In this document: piece by piece, positions 43,381-55,799 of the stretch
Layout of the letters: every line of letters starts with the position of its first letter
Numbering within the stretch: position 1 is the first letter of the stretch
DNA from: Poa pratensis
Taxonomy: Eukaryota > Streptophyta > Magnoliopsida > Poales > Poaceae
Reading direction: 5' to 3'
Length of the DNA: 64,000 bases
Assembly (NCBI GenBank): GCA_947311845.1
Contig: CAMZMU010000063.1
Span: 120,608,135-120,672,134, forward strand
Position numbers and translations under genes: made by a program
The notes under the pieces: model-generated
Database searches by the model: none
Seen by the model: only the letters and a program-made list of their open reading frames with translations
Told to the model about the DNA's origin: nothing

Positions 43381-44245
43381 AGAAGGTCTGCCGACCAAAG
43401 AAACTTGGGGGTCTTGCTATTCTCAACCTTGGAAAATTCGCTAGAGCTCTCCGCCTTTGCTGGCTGTGGTTTGAATGGGGTTGGCACCGGATAAACCATG
43501 GGTCGGGTCTGAAACTCCTAATGACAAGTACGACATGCAGCTCTTCAACGCGGCTACTACGGTAACGGTAGGGGACGGCCTTAAGGCTTCTTTCTGATCC
43601 TTGTCCTGGCTTGATGGATCCACCACAAAGGACATCGTTCCGAAGATCTTTGAGGCATCTAGGCGGAAAAACAGGAAGGTGCATGGCGCCATGAGCGGAT
43701 CCAAGTGGATCGCTGACATCCGTGTGGACAATTTCTCGGCTGATCATATCCTGCAATTCGTCAACCTATGGGGTCTTCTGGCGACCAAGACTCTCACCCC
43801 CATCATCGAGGACTCCATCATTTGGACTCTCACTGCAAATGGATCTTACTCGACGAACTCGGCATATAGGCGCAATTCGTTGGCTCATCCTTATGCTCAT
43901 TCAAGAGCATTGTTTGGCATGCATAATTGGGCGCCGCCGAAATGCCACTTCTTCGCCTCGGTTCAGAACATGCTATGGACCTTAGGCTGGCTTGATGTCC
44001 ACGGTTGGCCTCACAGGCAACGTGTCAACTCTGCAGATGTCAACCAAAGACTCTATAATCGGTCGCTCGATCTTGTAATTATACCAAGCGTTTGTCCGTT
44101 GGGCTCGGGCACGTGCCGTTCCATTCGTTTGCTGCTGCTGTTAGCCGAGATACGCACAAAGGAGAGCAATCAGGTTCAGACATTGAGTGCTTCAATCGAT
44201 TGGCGAATCGATTGCAACAGAGACGACCGACGTTCCTTGAACTAG
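43381..44245 (+). pseudogene. LINE ORF2 C-terminal fragment, degenerate
   Basis: Plus-strand frames read [31 protein letters not shown], then after frameshifts FWSLSWLDGSTTKDIVPKIF, DSIIWTLTANGSYSTNSAYR and NWAPPKCHFFASVQNMLWT. These match the region between reverse transcriptase and the RT zinc-binding domain of plant L1 elements. The catalytic core is absent. The fragment lies in the divergent interval between the receptor-kinase pseudogene and the GATL gene. Confidence 0.8.
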
Positions 44246-44733
44246 ATTTCCAAGCGCTGTGCTGTGAACAGCTAGCTTTTTTTGGAAATGGTGAAGAGGA
44301 AGCTTGTTACTAACTTACTATTAGCATCGACCAATCTGGCTGCCGTTTCTGCCTGAACGACGGCGAGAAGGTCCCAACCAATAGCAACCAACTTACCAAC
44401 CACCGGCGGTGCGGCGAAGACCGGAATCAGGGCACATGGCATGCAGGCCACGCTGGCCGGCCGGCGGGGAACGTGCGTGGCTGTTGGAGCCCCTGGCTCG
44501 CTCGTCGTCGACGCGCAAAACACAAGCTGGCCGGAGCAGGACTAGCCAGCACGAAAACGTAAGTACACGTACTTCCTCTCAGGTTCCATTTGAATATTTC
44601 TCTTTGAAAATAAACGTGAGACACACTCATCCACCGACATCGCCGGTCGTCAGCTGCACAAAAAATTAAAAAGATCAAGCTGTGTATGTTCCCGCGTATC
44701 TGGAGTTGAAACACGAAACCGATCGACAACACA

Positions 44734-44740
44734 TATATAA
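44734..44740 (+). promoter_or_regulatory. TATA box of the GATL gene
   Basis: TATATAA lies 110 bp upstream of the chosen ATG (44850). It also argues against the in-frame ATG at 44682, which would lie upstream of transcription start. Confidence 0.65.
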
Positions 44741-44849
44741 TGTGATACGCAATCGGAATGTGCCATCAGGTATTCAAGTTGGTGATCGATCCAAGTCCCT
44801 GCTGTCGCCGCCGTGGGGTTTCCATCCTAAGCTCTGCTGTGGTGGTTCG

Positions 44850-45935
44850 ATGGCGCCATCGTCGTGGGTGCTTCTGGTCGCGGCGCTGGTGGCTACCCAC
44901 GGCGTGGCGTCGGAGTCAGGCATTCCGCCGGTGGCCAACGTCACTCGGCAGCCGCACCACCCAGGAGCGTTCACGGAGGCACCGGCGTTCCGGAACGGTG
45001 ACGCGTGTGGCACGAGCGGCGGGTCGTCGTCCTCCTCCTCCCGCGTGCACATCGCCATGACGCTGGACGCCAACTACCTGCGGGGCACCGTCGCGGCCGT
45101 GTTCTCCATCCTGCAGCACACGGCGTGCCCGGAGGACGTGTCCTTCCACTTCCTGGCGTCGCGGCGGCGCGACGCCGACGCCGTGCGCGCCACGTTCCCG
45201 TACCTGGAGCACCGCGTGTACCGCTTCGACCCGTCCCGCGTGCAGGGCCGCATCTCCCGCTCCGTGCGCAGCGCGCTGGATCAGCCGCTCAACTACGCGC
45301 GCATCTACCTCGCCGACATGCTCCCGCGCTCCGTGCGCCGCGTCATCTACCTCGACTCCGACGTCGTCGTCGTCGATGACGTCCGGAAGCTCTGGTCTGT
45401 CGGCCTCTCCACCAGTGCGGACGGCGAGGGCTACGTGGTGGCGGCGCCCGAGTACTGCCACACCAACTTCACAAAGTACTTCACCGACGCGTTCTGGTCG
45501 GACGCCAACCTCAGCGCCACGTTCCGGCAGGGCCCGCACCGGCGGCGCCGGCCGTGCTACTTCAACACGGGCGTGATGGTGATCGACGTGGCGCGGTGGC
45601 GCGCGGGGGGTTACACGAGGCGGGTGGAGGACTGGATGGCGGTGCAGAAGGAGGAGAAGCGGATCTACAGCCTGGGGTCGCTGCCGCCGTTCCTGCTGGT
45701 GCTCGCGGGCGAGATCATGCCGGTGGACCACCGATGGAACCAGCACGGGCTCGGCGGGGACAACGCGGAGGGGAGGTGCCGGAGCCTCCACCCGGGGCCC
45801 ATCAGTCTGCTCCACTGGAGCGGGAAGGGGAAGCCGTGGCTCAGGCTCGACTCGCGGAAGCCCTGCGCCGTCGACCACCTCTGGGCGCCCTACGACCTCT
45901 ACAAGCCCGCCGCCGCAACCGCGCTCGAGGAGTGA
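44850..45935 (+). CDS. galacturonosyltransferase-like protein (GATL, GT8 family)
   Basis: Single exon, 361 residues, usual for the intronless GATL group. It has an N-terminal hydrophobic leader ([15 protein letters not shown]), then [32 protein letters not shown], the GT8 metal-binding DxD in [45 protein letters not shown] and the C-terminal HWSGKGKPW nucleotide-sugar loop. By family knowledge it is a Golgi-lumen, Mn-dependent glycosyltransferase acting in pectin or xylan-related wall synthesis; the exact substrate is not shown by sequence. Very high GC at third positions fits grass intronless genes. Frame and motifs are intact. Confidence 0.93.
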   Translation: MAPSSWVLLVAALVATHGVASESGIPPVANVTRQPHHPGAFTEAPAFRNGDACGTSGGSSSSSSRVHIAMTLDANYLRGTVAAVFSILQHTACPEDVSFHFLASRRRDADAVRATFPYLEHRVYRFDPSRVQGRISRSVRSALDQPLNYARIYLADMLPRSVRRVIYLDSDVVVVDDVRKLWSVGLSTSADGEGYVVAAPEYCHTNFTKYFTDAFWSDANLSATFRQGPHRRRRPCYFNTGVMVIDVARWRAGGYTRRVEDWMAVQKEEKRIYSLGSLPPFLLVLAGEIMPVDHRWNQHGLGGDNAEGRCRSLHPGPISLLHWSGKGKPWLRLDSRKPCAVDHLWAPYDLYKPAAATALEE

Positions 45936-47411
45936 AGTGAATTACTGAACCTGGCCGCCGCGTGACAGCGCGCCACCGCCCACCGGCGGCCGTGCTCGAT
46001 GGATAGATCGATCGAAACACAGCTCGCATTGATCAAGCTGAGGGGCAGGCAGATCGAAGAGGAGAGGAATGATTGGTCATACCACGTGCATGCAACTATG
46101 CAAGCGCAACAAACACATGGGAGAGCTCAAAGATTTTGCGAGGGAACTAAGATGGGATCGATCGAGGGGTTTCATTCCACTCTTGTTTTTGGATGGTTAG
46201 ATGTTGTAAATTTGTAAATAAGGAGGTTAATTACAGGGCGATGACATTGGAAATTCACTTTGACTTCCGAGGTCGTATGCACCTGGTTGATTTTTTTGAA
46301 AGAAATAGTAATATATTTGAAAAAATTATGAAAACAATTGGTAATGACATATACAAGTTTTATACATACGTGCAAAATTTCGTGGTGAAATGAAATTTTG
46401 TAGTGCTCTGTGAAAAAAAAAACACAAATCAGTGGTCAATATAAGATTTTAAAATATATTTTAAAGCACTGATTTTGTTTTTTCGTGCAGAGCGGCGCAC
46501 ATGTCATTTTATCACGAAACTTGGCACTATGTAAAACACTTGTATATGTTCATCGTATTTTTTCATAATTTAAAAAATGTTTTACCATTTTTTATTTGTT
46601 TATTCAACCAGGAGCGTATGATCTCGGGAGGCAAAATGCCCTCTCTGCGATGATATGCAACTCCTTTTTTTTAGAAACAAACGCTCATGTATCGCATCAA
46701 GTGATCCACATAGCCGTCCTTATTGTGAAGTTTAATCAGTTTTACGACAAAAATGGAAAGTGCATTCAAGATTGCACGACACATTGCAATACTAATCATA
46801 TTGATAGATCTTTGCTACTCACTCCGTTTAGGTTTATTGGGCTCCTAATGAAAACTATTTGTTCCCTTTTAGTGTTGACATAAGGCCCATTTCGCTAATT
46901 AATGCTCCTAATTGATTGCTCTGTGGCCTTCTCTCTTCCTGAAAATTACTCCTCACCTCACCCATCTTCATGGATATGGGAATAGCTATAGCAAAAGCAA
47001 TAAAAGAAGAAAAAAGAGGAGCGTGAGAGCCAAATGAATTGAAAGATTCATGTTTGGTTCGGGAAGAGATCATAAAAGTTGTAAACTTAATAGGAAAATA
47101 ATCTACTTTCATTAAAAGATTTATTAGATAATCAAAAACAGAGGATGTTGAGTACTATTCGAAATTCGGAAGAATTGTGATTTTTGAAAACTTAAAAATG
47201 TCGATTTAGAATTTTCGAAAAAAACGGGCTTCATGTAGCATGGGTTCCAAAAATCCACTCCCTGATATACACAACGTCATTATAACATTTCCATATATCC
47301 ATAGAAAGCACAAAGCTTTAGCAGGATTTGAGCCTTAAGTTGCACACTAGTGTGAGTTAAAAGCCACATGTATTGGTCGCCACGTAGGCGAGCAAATACA
47401 AGCATGAGAGA
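45936..47411. other. 3' flank of GATL and AT-rich intergenic DNA
   Basis: Probable 3' UTR of GATL to roughly 46200, then AT-rich DNA with no recognised gene or complete TE. Short frames such as 46596-46883 have no motif. Confidence 0.4.
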
Positions 47412-47431
47412 AAGAGATGTTGTCTTATTTT

Positions 47432-47875
47432 TGTTGCTGCAGGTGGTGGTGGTCCTCTTGGTGCTTGTTCTGCCTGGCCGTGGAGGCGAAGGGAGCGGCG
47501 TCTGGAGTTGTTTCGGGGGCGGTGGTGGTGGACCTAGGCGGCGTGCCGCCGGCTGGAAGATTGGCGGATGCGGGAAGGGAAGGCCGTGGTCGTACTCGTT
47601 CATCGAGCTTCAGTTCCGTTGCTGCGCGGCGGACGGCTTCTGCGACCTTCTACATGCTGGAGCGGCTTCCTCTTGCCGGCGGTGGGTGGTACGGCGGCGG
47701 CGCTGTCGCCTAGGGTCTTGGGGATCGTTGTGGATCCATCTGTCTCTTCTCCGTTAGCTCAGGGAGTTCTCTGCACTTTTCTGGGGTCCTCTTTGTAATT
47801 TCTGCTTTCGGTTGGACTTTCTTGTAAAGTGTTTGAGCTGTCTGAATTTATGTGATGGATCCTCCTAAAAAAAAG
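47432..47875 (+). mobile_element. retro-insertion (truncated LINE or retroposed transcript) with 20-bp TSD
   Basis: The 444-bp insert is flanked by a perfect 20-bp direct repeat, AAGAGATGTTGTCTTATTTT at 47412-47431 and 47876-47895, and ends in an 8-A tail (47867-47874). This is target-primed reverse transcription in the plus orientation. The interior is GC-rich (about 47450-47720), then has a T-rich 3'-UTR-like part (GTTTGAGCTGTCTGAATTTA). No RT motif is visible, so it is either a 5'-truncated LINE or a retrocopy of an mRNA. Confidence 0.85.
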
Positions 47876-47895
47876 AAGAGATGTTGTCTTATTTT

Positions 47896-49540
47896 CTCCC
47901 CATCGCAAAATCAACATTTTATTACTAATATTTCAGTTACACTTTGTCAATTGTCTTTTGGTAACAACACTTTCCTATTCAAGAACCATAAAAGATTTTT
48001 TAACGGTAATTTCTTTCACATATACATTTTCCGAAACCAATGATTTTCATTTACCAAATCCACATAGATAAATTTCAATGATAAAATGCCCAAAGTATGT
48101 AATTCCAGCGTAATACGTTAAGCTCCAACAGTATATTCACCCTCTTCAATCGCTAAACCAAATGCAAACAAGTTCTCCATTTATCTCTAGAAAACGACAT
48201 ATTGTAATTAGTATTCGACAGAACCGAAGACATGACTTGGGCAATAGAAATGTATTCTTACTGAACATTGCATACATTGATGAGTAATCCTGGCTGAGAG
48301 GTCTATCCCCGAGTCAGGTATCTTCTCTAAAGAAAATATAATCAATCTCATCACCACCCAAGAAAGCACCTGGTCTAAAAAAAACTCCTCTTTCACCACA
48401 GAACAAGACAAACCTAGTATACAAGCAACCACAATTGCCTTCTCCAAATTTTCAGCAATAGTACCACCCCTTCGGCAAATGGCATAGTGGCATATAATAC
48501 TCAATAACAGTATTTCTATTAAAAGTTATTTTTTAAACAATACATATTAGTTCCACAACAAAAGCAAAACAAACCTAGCATCAAAGCTGTCACAATAGTC
48601 CTGTACGAATATTCATGAATTGTACCACCAAGTCTCGAGTGGCGATGTGAGAGGATCAAACCAATTGGGGTCATCCACATATTTTAGATGTAATATTTGA
48701 TTAATAAAAATATAATAGTAAATTAATGAATCATCTGGTGATTCCATTGGGTTCCCTTGAACCCAACGGGTGTAAATCGACTCCCCCACACCCATATGCA
48801 AAAGACACATCAGTGTACTGATTAGTGATCTTGAAAATGACAACTAGACAAATGCTTAACCATAATAACTGGGGGGGGGGGGGGGGGGGGCGAGATTTGG
48901 ACCCTCATAATACCTTTTTTTAATAACATGCTGAGATTCAGCGGCACGCTGAAATATTACTATGTTGGCGAGGAGGCCCAACTGGTGGTGGCTAATCCAT
49001 GAGAAGTGACTATCAAGAATGGTGCATGAGTTGGGTGTATCAGCTAGTGCGACCCATTGTTAGTGTGAGTGCCGAGTAGATAACCAGATGCCTCAAGTTG
49101 CTATGAAAACGAATATGAAACTTCACAAACTCTTTTCTCTAAACCCTCACCTACTACTGCTTCTCGCTCACCATGGTCCCTCTCCTCATCCCTCAATTTC
49201 TTGTTGATTATACCCTTCTCCTCAACAAGGGCCGTCCTAATGTGGCATTTTACAGATTATGCAAACGGTCATACAATCATGCACTCATAGTAATGTGGTT
49301 GTGAATTCTAAGTTAGTGTGATGTTATTTGTCATTGCACTTAAGTTTTACATATAAAATCATCTCACCGTGAGCCATAAGTCTTATAAATTTTCAAGGGG
49401 TGGGTCGCCATAAAACACATTATGCATTGAAAACATACCATGCATTGAATTAACAAAATTGCCCCATGGCCACCACATGACACCGTCCCCTCTATGGCCC
49501 CACCCCAAGTGTGAGAGATGGCCTAACCCTCTCACCCCCT
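47896..49540. other. intergenic DNA, no gene seen
   Basis: AT-rich with only short frames. The frames at 48208-48504 and 48613-48843 (minus) have no family signature. A poly-G tract lies at 48871-48890. Confidence 0.4.
48871..48890 (+). repeat. poly-G tract (20 G)
   Basis: A run of 20 consecutive G, then CGAGATTTGG. Homopolymers of this length are prone to slippage and sequencing error and can form G-quadruplexes, so the true length is uncertain. Confidence 0.9.
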
Positions 49541-49546
49541 ATGTTG

Positions 49547-49604
<58 letters not shown>

Positions 49605-49606
49605 CT
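49547..49606 (+). repeat. compound microsatellite (CT)n-(CTAT)n
   Basis: About 13 CT units run directly into eight or nine CTAT units. Confidence 0.95.
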
Positions 49607-49898
49607 CCTCCCTTCCTCTCCTTCATGTTCTTCCACAACCGAGAGACAAAAGCTTGTCGTAGTTGGGTTTGAAACTGCTCCGAGAGAACACTCAAAAAAA
49701 AACTGCTCTGAGAGGGAACCGAAGGCAAGCAATAGGCTTAACGTTTGTGGGTTGTAGGGTACTGCTCACCGGCCAAGGACTTAGCTTTGGGGTTGCGTAT
49801 CGCCGACGCAAGAGGAGGAAGGGCACGGGGGACTTAGAGGGATGGTCGGCAATAGAGCTGGGGATAGTGTCGGCACTTTCGGTCAGTCCAGGCGGCGG

Positions 49899-49942
49899 TG
49901 AAGAAGAAGAAGAAGAAGAAGAAGAAGAAGAAGAAGAAGAAG
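49899..49942 (+). repeat. (GAA)n microsatellite
   Basis: About 14 GAA units about 355 bp upstream of the MO25 start codon, in its promoter-proximal DNA. Confidence 0.95.
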
Positions 49943-50297
49943 CGGTGTTGCGACGATGCGGCGGTAGATCTCTCCTTTCTCCTCTCCGATACTATGCTCT
50001 CCTCCCCTTACATTCCAACAACTTGTCGTTTATCCTTGCCCATTAGAATTTCCATGTGCCCTAAAAGTTCCACAAACTTTTCTCCCCTAAAAGTTCCACA
50101 AACTTTTCTCTACACAATTCTACAAACTGTACGTCACCAGATTCTGAAAACTAAAAAAGAAAAAGAGGACAAAAATTGGGCGGTTTCGCACTGCGCTATC
50201 GTCGTCGTCAACTCCTCGCTTCGTCCAGCACAATCTCGGAATTACCCCCCAATCGCTCCCCACCGCCGCCGGCTCAATTCCCTACGCCGGCAGCGAG

Positions 50298-53200
50298 ATG
50301 TCCTTCTTCTTCCGGGCGGCGTCGCGCCCGCGTCAGCCACAGCAGGAGCTCGTGCGCTCCATCAAGGACTCCCTCCTCGCGCTCGACACCAAGACCGGCG
50401 CCAAGGTACTGCTCCCCTCCCTCGCGGCTTTACCCTCCCTGACCATTTCCGTGCACTTTCTGGCCCGATCCGCGCATTCCGACTCGCGGTTAGATCCTGG
50501 TTATCCCAACTGGGACCGAGGTTGGGATCCTAGTGACTGCTCACGCGATCGGCCTGTTTCTGTAGGGGGCTGGTCGGCTGGGGATTGCCTTTGTAGTTGA
50601 CGAATGTTTGTTGGTAGTGAAGGTTGTGCTTGATTTGGTCGGAGCTTCGCAGCCTAATCATTCGTGTAAGTAGCCGGCTTGGTAGGAAACGTAATTTGTA
50701 TCGCTCTGCCATGCTGTGTATGGAAGGATGGTTCATGTCAGAGATTCAAAAGGAACTGACCTTTGAACGGTAATGGTGTCTGCCAAAGTGCTGAGATTGT
50801 GTTTAGCAGTTGAGTGCTCATTTCCCCCCAATGTCGGTGGTCACAAAGGCAACCATGTTGGATTGAATCCAATTCGAGAACTAACTTATCCTTGTGAGAC
50901 GTCGCCGTAGAGGTTTAGGGCCCCTAGTTTGGGGATGTTGTTGCTTGTACTAAAACCTGAAACTAAAAAAAAAACTTTGCACATAAACCTCTATTCTATC
51001 TAATCGGACGGCAGATCGACTGCCTTAAACCTCAAAAAAGAAGAAAACTTATCCTCGAGTCTGGCTGCGCCTGATAAGGAAACGGTTTTGCTAATTCTCA
51101 ATCGAATGAGAATTTGCTTAGGGCTCAGTCGACTCATCCAGCATTAAAACCCATCCGTGCGTCGCGATTCGTGCAAAACTAGGTCGCCTTCTTCCTCGCA
51201 GCTGCGGCGGCTCCGGCTCAGCTTGGCGCCGCCGCCGCTGCGGCTGGCCGCGGCGGAGGCGAGGAGCAACTTAACTTTGGGGGTGCGGGTTCGCCGCGCC
51301 GGAGAAGAAGGGGCGGGGGTTAGAGGGATGGTCGGGCGGCGGCGGACTGGTGGAGGAGCTCGGGGCAAGGCGGGGCGGCGAGGCGTCGCGGCAGCGCGCC
51401 GGCCGCGGGCGGGGTGGACGGCGGTTAGGCCGGCGGTGGCTGCGGGGGAGGTTGTGGCCGGAGATGGGGAAGAAGCACGACGTCATTCGACTGAGAACTA
51501 AGGTAGTTCTCAGTCGATTGAGCCTCAGGCGGACCCATAAGGAAATAGCTCACTGCAGCACTTTGTTTTATATGTCCGTTAAAAGGTTTACCCCGTGCGT
51601 CCAAGCTTTAAAAAAGCTAGGCGTTAAGTCCTAGTTTTGCCTCTGCCTAACCGCACACATAGCACGATTAAGTGCTAGGCGTTTTGCTGTCGCCTAGCGC
51701 CTTGGCGTGCCTTTTTTAACCACGCTTGCATCTGAAAAAAGGGGTTACGCTGGAATTGGCTTTGGTAAAAATTAGCATCTGGTTTTAATTCTAAACATGC
51801 ATTTCGTATCAGTGTTCTTTTTAACAGAGTCCATATACAAGTGGACTGCAACTGAGAGGCACATTTGGAGCCTGCTTATAAGCATGGGAATGTTTCTTGT
51901 TTGATTTGCCGTTTTGTTTTTACGTGACTGTTTGTGTTGATGTAAACAATTGCTTTACACACATAACACCATGGATACAGAACACTGGTTGCTCATAGAC
52001 TACGCTTTCTCTTACCAGGCTCTCGAAGATGTTGAGAAAAATGTGTTCACCTTGAGACAGGCACTTTCGGGTGATGGAGAAGTTGAACCAAACCAAGAGC
52101 AGGTTTTACAGATAGCCCTTGAAATTTGCAAGGAGGGTGTCCTATCTCTCTTTGTTCAGAATCTGCCTTCCTTGGGTTGGGAGGTATGCTATTCATCAAT
52201 TGATTGTGTGTCATTTTTGCTAAGTGTGTTAGGCTTATTACTTTTACATTCCAGGGTAGAAAGGATCTTGTCCACTGCTGGTGCATTTTGTTGAGGCAGA
52301 AGGTTGATGAAAGTTACTGCTGTGTGCAATATATTGAAAATCATGTGGATCTTCTAGATTTCCTTGTTGTTTGGTAAGGCCTATTGCTACTCTGAACAGT
52401 TTAATTGGTTTGCTATTCACAATTTGGAAGCTATCTATCTGCTGCCTGTAGCCAACTGCTTCATGTTCCTTCGCTTTCCATCTGGTCCCACCATTAATTC
52501 ATTATCTTCCTGAACTTGTATGATTGTTGTATTTGGCCATGAACTGCTGCTAGTCAGTAGTCATTGGTTCCTTCAGTTGTTGAGTTGGAACCTTTTCAAT
52601 ATATTTCCTCTCCTATACTTCCATTATTCTTGTATTTGTTTATGATTCATGTCTACAATATATGCAACTGTAATAATTTTTGCTTGATTGATTAACTATC
52701 CTGTGCCAGCTACAATAACCTGGAGGTTGCGTTGAACTGTGGGAACATGTTACGAGAATGCATAAAGTATCCTGCACTTGCCAAGTAAGGCTTCAAAGTC
52801 TCCATTTAAACTATTAATTTTTTAGTGGTTATTAGGGGCTAACGCTGACTTAAATTAACATATGGTGTCCAACATATATGCCTTGAAGAGAAATTGTGTT
52901 TGATATGTTTCGACTGTTTCTCAATAGAAACTATGTAATCATACAGTAACATAATTCATTAATTTTACATATAGTGGCACTCACCCAAGGGAAAGAAAAG
53001 ATTTACAAAAGTTAGTTCCCCTTTCCCCAGTTGATGTCATACTAAATTAATACTGGTTAGCTTGACAAGCATTATGTAGCTATTGAATCTGAAACAGTTT
53101 TCCTTCAGTTTAACCTTTGAAATGTAATAATGTATCATCAGTGGCTTTGTTCATCAGATACGAAAAGGTTGCATAAAGCAGCTTACAAATACATAATTTA

Positions 53201-55038
53201 ATCAATTACATAATTTATTAATTTTAGATGCATTTTGATTTTGTAGTGCTCTTTCAGATACATATTGGCGTCAAGTAGCTTCGAGTTGTTTTTCCAGTAT
53301 GTTGAATTGCCAAACTTTGATATTGCTTCTGATGCCCTGAATACCTTCAAGGTAAACCCAATTTTTTTTAATTTGGTATTTATGTTATACATTTGTCGGG
53401 CTTTATGCTTGGTCCTTGACGACTGATATTTGTTTTTTGCAAGGATTTTGTAGGATTTGCTCACCAGACATGAAGATGCAGTCTCCGAGTTTCTCATTTC
53501 CCATTATGAACAGGTAGACAAGAACAATATTCTTTCCTGAAATGAGTGAATTCCACCATGTTCATGTTACCAAAATTAGATATTCTTCTATCAAATAATC
53601 CAAGTTTAGTATCATTTTGATTCTGTAAATATGTGCAGTTCTTTGAACTCTACAAAAGGCTTTTAATTTCAGATAATTATGTGACAAGAAGGCAATCAGT
53701 GAAGGTTAGTCTATTTTATATTTACTCCATTAACATTTGTTGTTGAGCACTGAATAAGGAACCTAAAAGTGTGTTCTGCATGCCAGTTTCTTTCAGAGTT
53801 TCTGTTGGAGGCACCAAATGCTCAGATAATGAAGCGGTACATTTTGGAAGTTCGTTACTTAAACATTATGATTGGTCTACTCAAGGTATTAAATTGTTGG
53901 TTATATTTTTCCCGCTTCTAAATTTAGATATTATCATGCACTTACATCTTGCTCTTAACAACGGTGGATAGTGATACTAGTATGAGAAATGAGAACACAG
54001 GTTTCATATTACTAGCTCACCAACCACCGTGATAATCAAAACTGTACACCTGCAGTTGTTCTTTGGTGGGCTACTAGTGGTTCAGAGCTGAATGTTTTTC
54101 TGTTTGTAAAGATGATACATGACATCGTTTCCTACAGTCTAGCTATTAGCCTGACAGAAAGGTGGCACAGTGTAACGGTGTCACAGTGTAACTGTCTGTT
54201 TTGTTCCCTCCAACAAATTATGTACTGTTTGAGTGCCAGGCTTGATATCTCGGGAGTGGCAGTTCAAGCAATCATTCTCCTTTTCCAATACAAAAATAGT
54301 TCGGATAGACACTCCCGAAGGAAACAGTGTTACATTTTTGTTCTGATAAGACAACTGAATGGTGTAAGCAGTGAAGTAGTTGTTGTTTCCTTTGATCTTC
54401 AAGACTTATCATCTTTTCTTGGCTAGGCCTATCCTTTATTAATGCCTATACTAAACTGAAATTCCTGTAGGATTCAAGCAAAAATATCAGGATATGTGCC
54501 TTCCACATTTTTAAGGTATTACTTTATCTTTTGCCAACCTTTCTACTTGTTTAATTATGAGAATTTCTGCAACTAGGTATTGTTGGTCAATTGTAACTTT
54601 CTGATCACATCTATTTTATTTTTACCTTCCCTTGATGGTTCATTTTCACTGCGTGGAATCAGGTATTTGTTGCCAATCCAAACAAGCCTCGCGATGTTAT
54701 TCAAGTTTTGGTAGACAATCACAGAGAATTGCTGAAGTTACTCCACGATCTTCCTGCAAGCAAAGGTACTTCTGCATTCTCTGTTTCCAGTTTAACCCTA
54801 CAGGACTATCAGATTTTGTGCTCTGACTAAGCAATTGGTGCGAGTAATGGAATAACAAAACATTATAGCTGTGACTTAATTAGTGTTAACGAGGATTCAT
54901 TGTTAGATTGCCGAGAGATGTATGCAAGCTGTGACACTTTCTAATGCATTCCTCTAAATAGGTGACGATGAACAATTTGATGAGGAGCGGGACTTAATTA
55001 TCAAGGAAATCGAGAAGCTCGTGCGTTCATCAGTATAG
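50298..55038 (+). CDS. MO25-like protein (CAB39/Hym1 family), intact 11-exon gene
   Basis: Exons: 50298-50405, 52019-52183, 52255-52373, 52710-52784, 53258-53351, 53454-53513, 53639-53704, 53787-53885, 54471-54515, 54663-54765 and 54962-55038. All introns are GT-AG and phases match. Total 1011 nt, 336 residues, close to the roughly 340 of animal MO25. Motifs: MSFFFRAASRPRQPQQELVR, YILASSSFELFFQYVELPNF, DLLTRHEDAVSEFLISHYEQ, FFELYKRLLISDNYVTRRQS, IRICAFHIFKVFVANPNKP and the end DLIIKEIEKLVRS. The fold is a helical armadillo-like repeat. In fungi and animals MO25 scaffolds and activates GCK/STE20 kinases (with STRAD/LKB1 or in the RAM network); in plants a role in division and polarity via germinal-centre-like kinases is inferred. 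The first exon is GC-rich and follows (GAA)n; intron 1 is long and contains foreign GC-rich DNA. Confidence 0.95.
51057..51560. mobile_element. probable TE insert in intron 1 of the MO25 gene
   Basis: A GC-rich block (about 51150-51480) sits in AT-rich intron and is bounded by related words in inverted form: ATTCTCAATCGAATGAGAAT and GGCTCAGTCGACTC on the left, CGACTGAGAACTAAGG and CTCAGTCGATTGAGCC on the right. This suggests a small TIR element, but family and TSD were not established. The antisense open frames inside it have no motif. Confidence 0.4.
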
Positions 55039-55152
55039 ACCCCCAAGAAACTCAAAATTACCCTTTCAAAATTCATGGTCAAAAAAGGCAATCCCTTTCT
55101 TCTATTCAAAACCTCATGTGTAATATGATACCCTGTACAGAGCTGTTTAATA

Positions 55153-55275
55153 CTCCCTCCGTCCAATAATAACTGTCTTAGATTTGTCAAAAAATGGATG
55201 TATCTAGACATGAAACATGTATAGATACACCCACTTTTGTACAAACTTGAGACACTTATTTTAGGACGGAGGGAG
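55153..55275. mobile_element. Stowaway MITE just downstream of the MO25 stop
   Basis: The element is 123 bp, CTCCCTCCGTCC to GGACGGAGGGAG, with TA at 55151-55152 and 55276-55277. It lies 115 bp after the MO25 stop codon, so it may be part of that gene's 3' UTR. Confidence 0.95.
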
Positions 55276-55799
55276 TATTTATCATACTTATGTGGAAACA
55301 GTTTGACCAATACGTGAGGTCTTTCACAAGAACATGAAGCGTTAATTGCATGCATATATGGTTCGAATGAACTTACCGCTACATATTCCATATATCTTTC
55401 ATGACTTGTTTGTCATTCCTGAGATCCAAGAGTGTATTGCTCCCGTATGCTAAACTTCGGAAGAACACCCTGGAGAGAATGCCTGGCATTTTGAATGCCG
55501 GTATGAGATTCGGGGAGATTGCGCTACCGTACACAATCTAAATTGATCTGCTAGGAAGTCTTTATTCTCTTGTGACAGAGGGAGTAGCAGCTACGGATGC
55601 TTCAGTTCTTTTTTTGTAAAAAGTCCGGCACTTGTTTTGTACGTATGGTATACACTTGATTTTATACAGGCTTAACAAGAGGAGATGATAATTTACAGGA
55701 AGGAATCAATTGAATCCGACTAACATTAACATGGGGGATGGGAGATTTGGATTTGCTGAGCTGAGCTGTACTGGGATGACCTTGGCCGGCGTTCGGTCG
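55276..55799. other. convergent 3' intergenic region
   Basis: Holds the 3' ends of MO25 (plus) and the P450 (minus). No further gene is seen. The two genes could have overlapping 3' UTRs, but polyadenylation sites cannot be fixed from sequence alone. Confidence 0.4.

Noticed and set aside
44682..44849. In-frame N-terminal extension of the GATL gene from an ATG at 44682
   Set aside because: A TATA box at 44734 would lie inside it, the extension has no conserved sequence, and the secretory leader starts at 44850.
44916..45878. 320-codon open frame antisense to the GATL gene
   Set aside because: Very high third-position GC of the sense gene leaves antisense frames open; its peptide is Arg/Val/His-rich with no motif.
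47368..47757. Plus-strand gene in the retro-insertion
   Set aside because: The frame begins in flanking DNA and crosses the TSD into the insert, so it cannot be an original gene; no domain seen.
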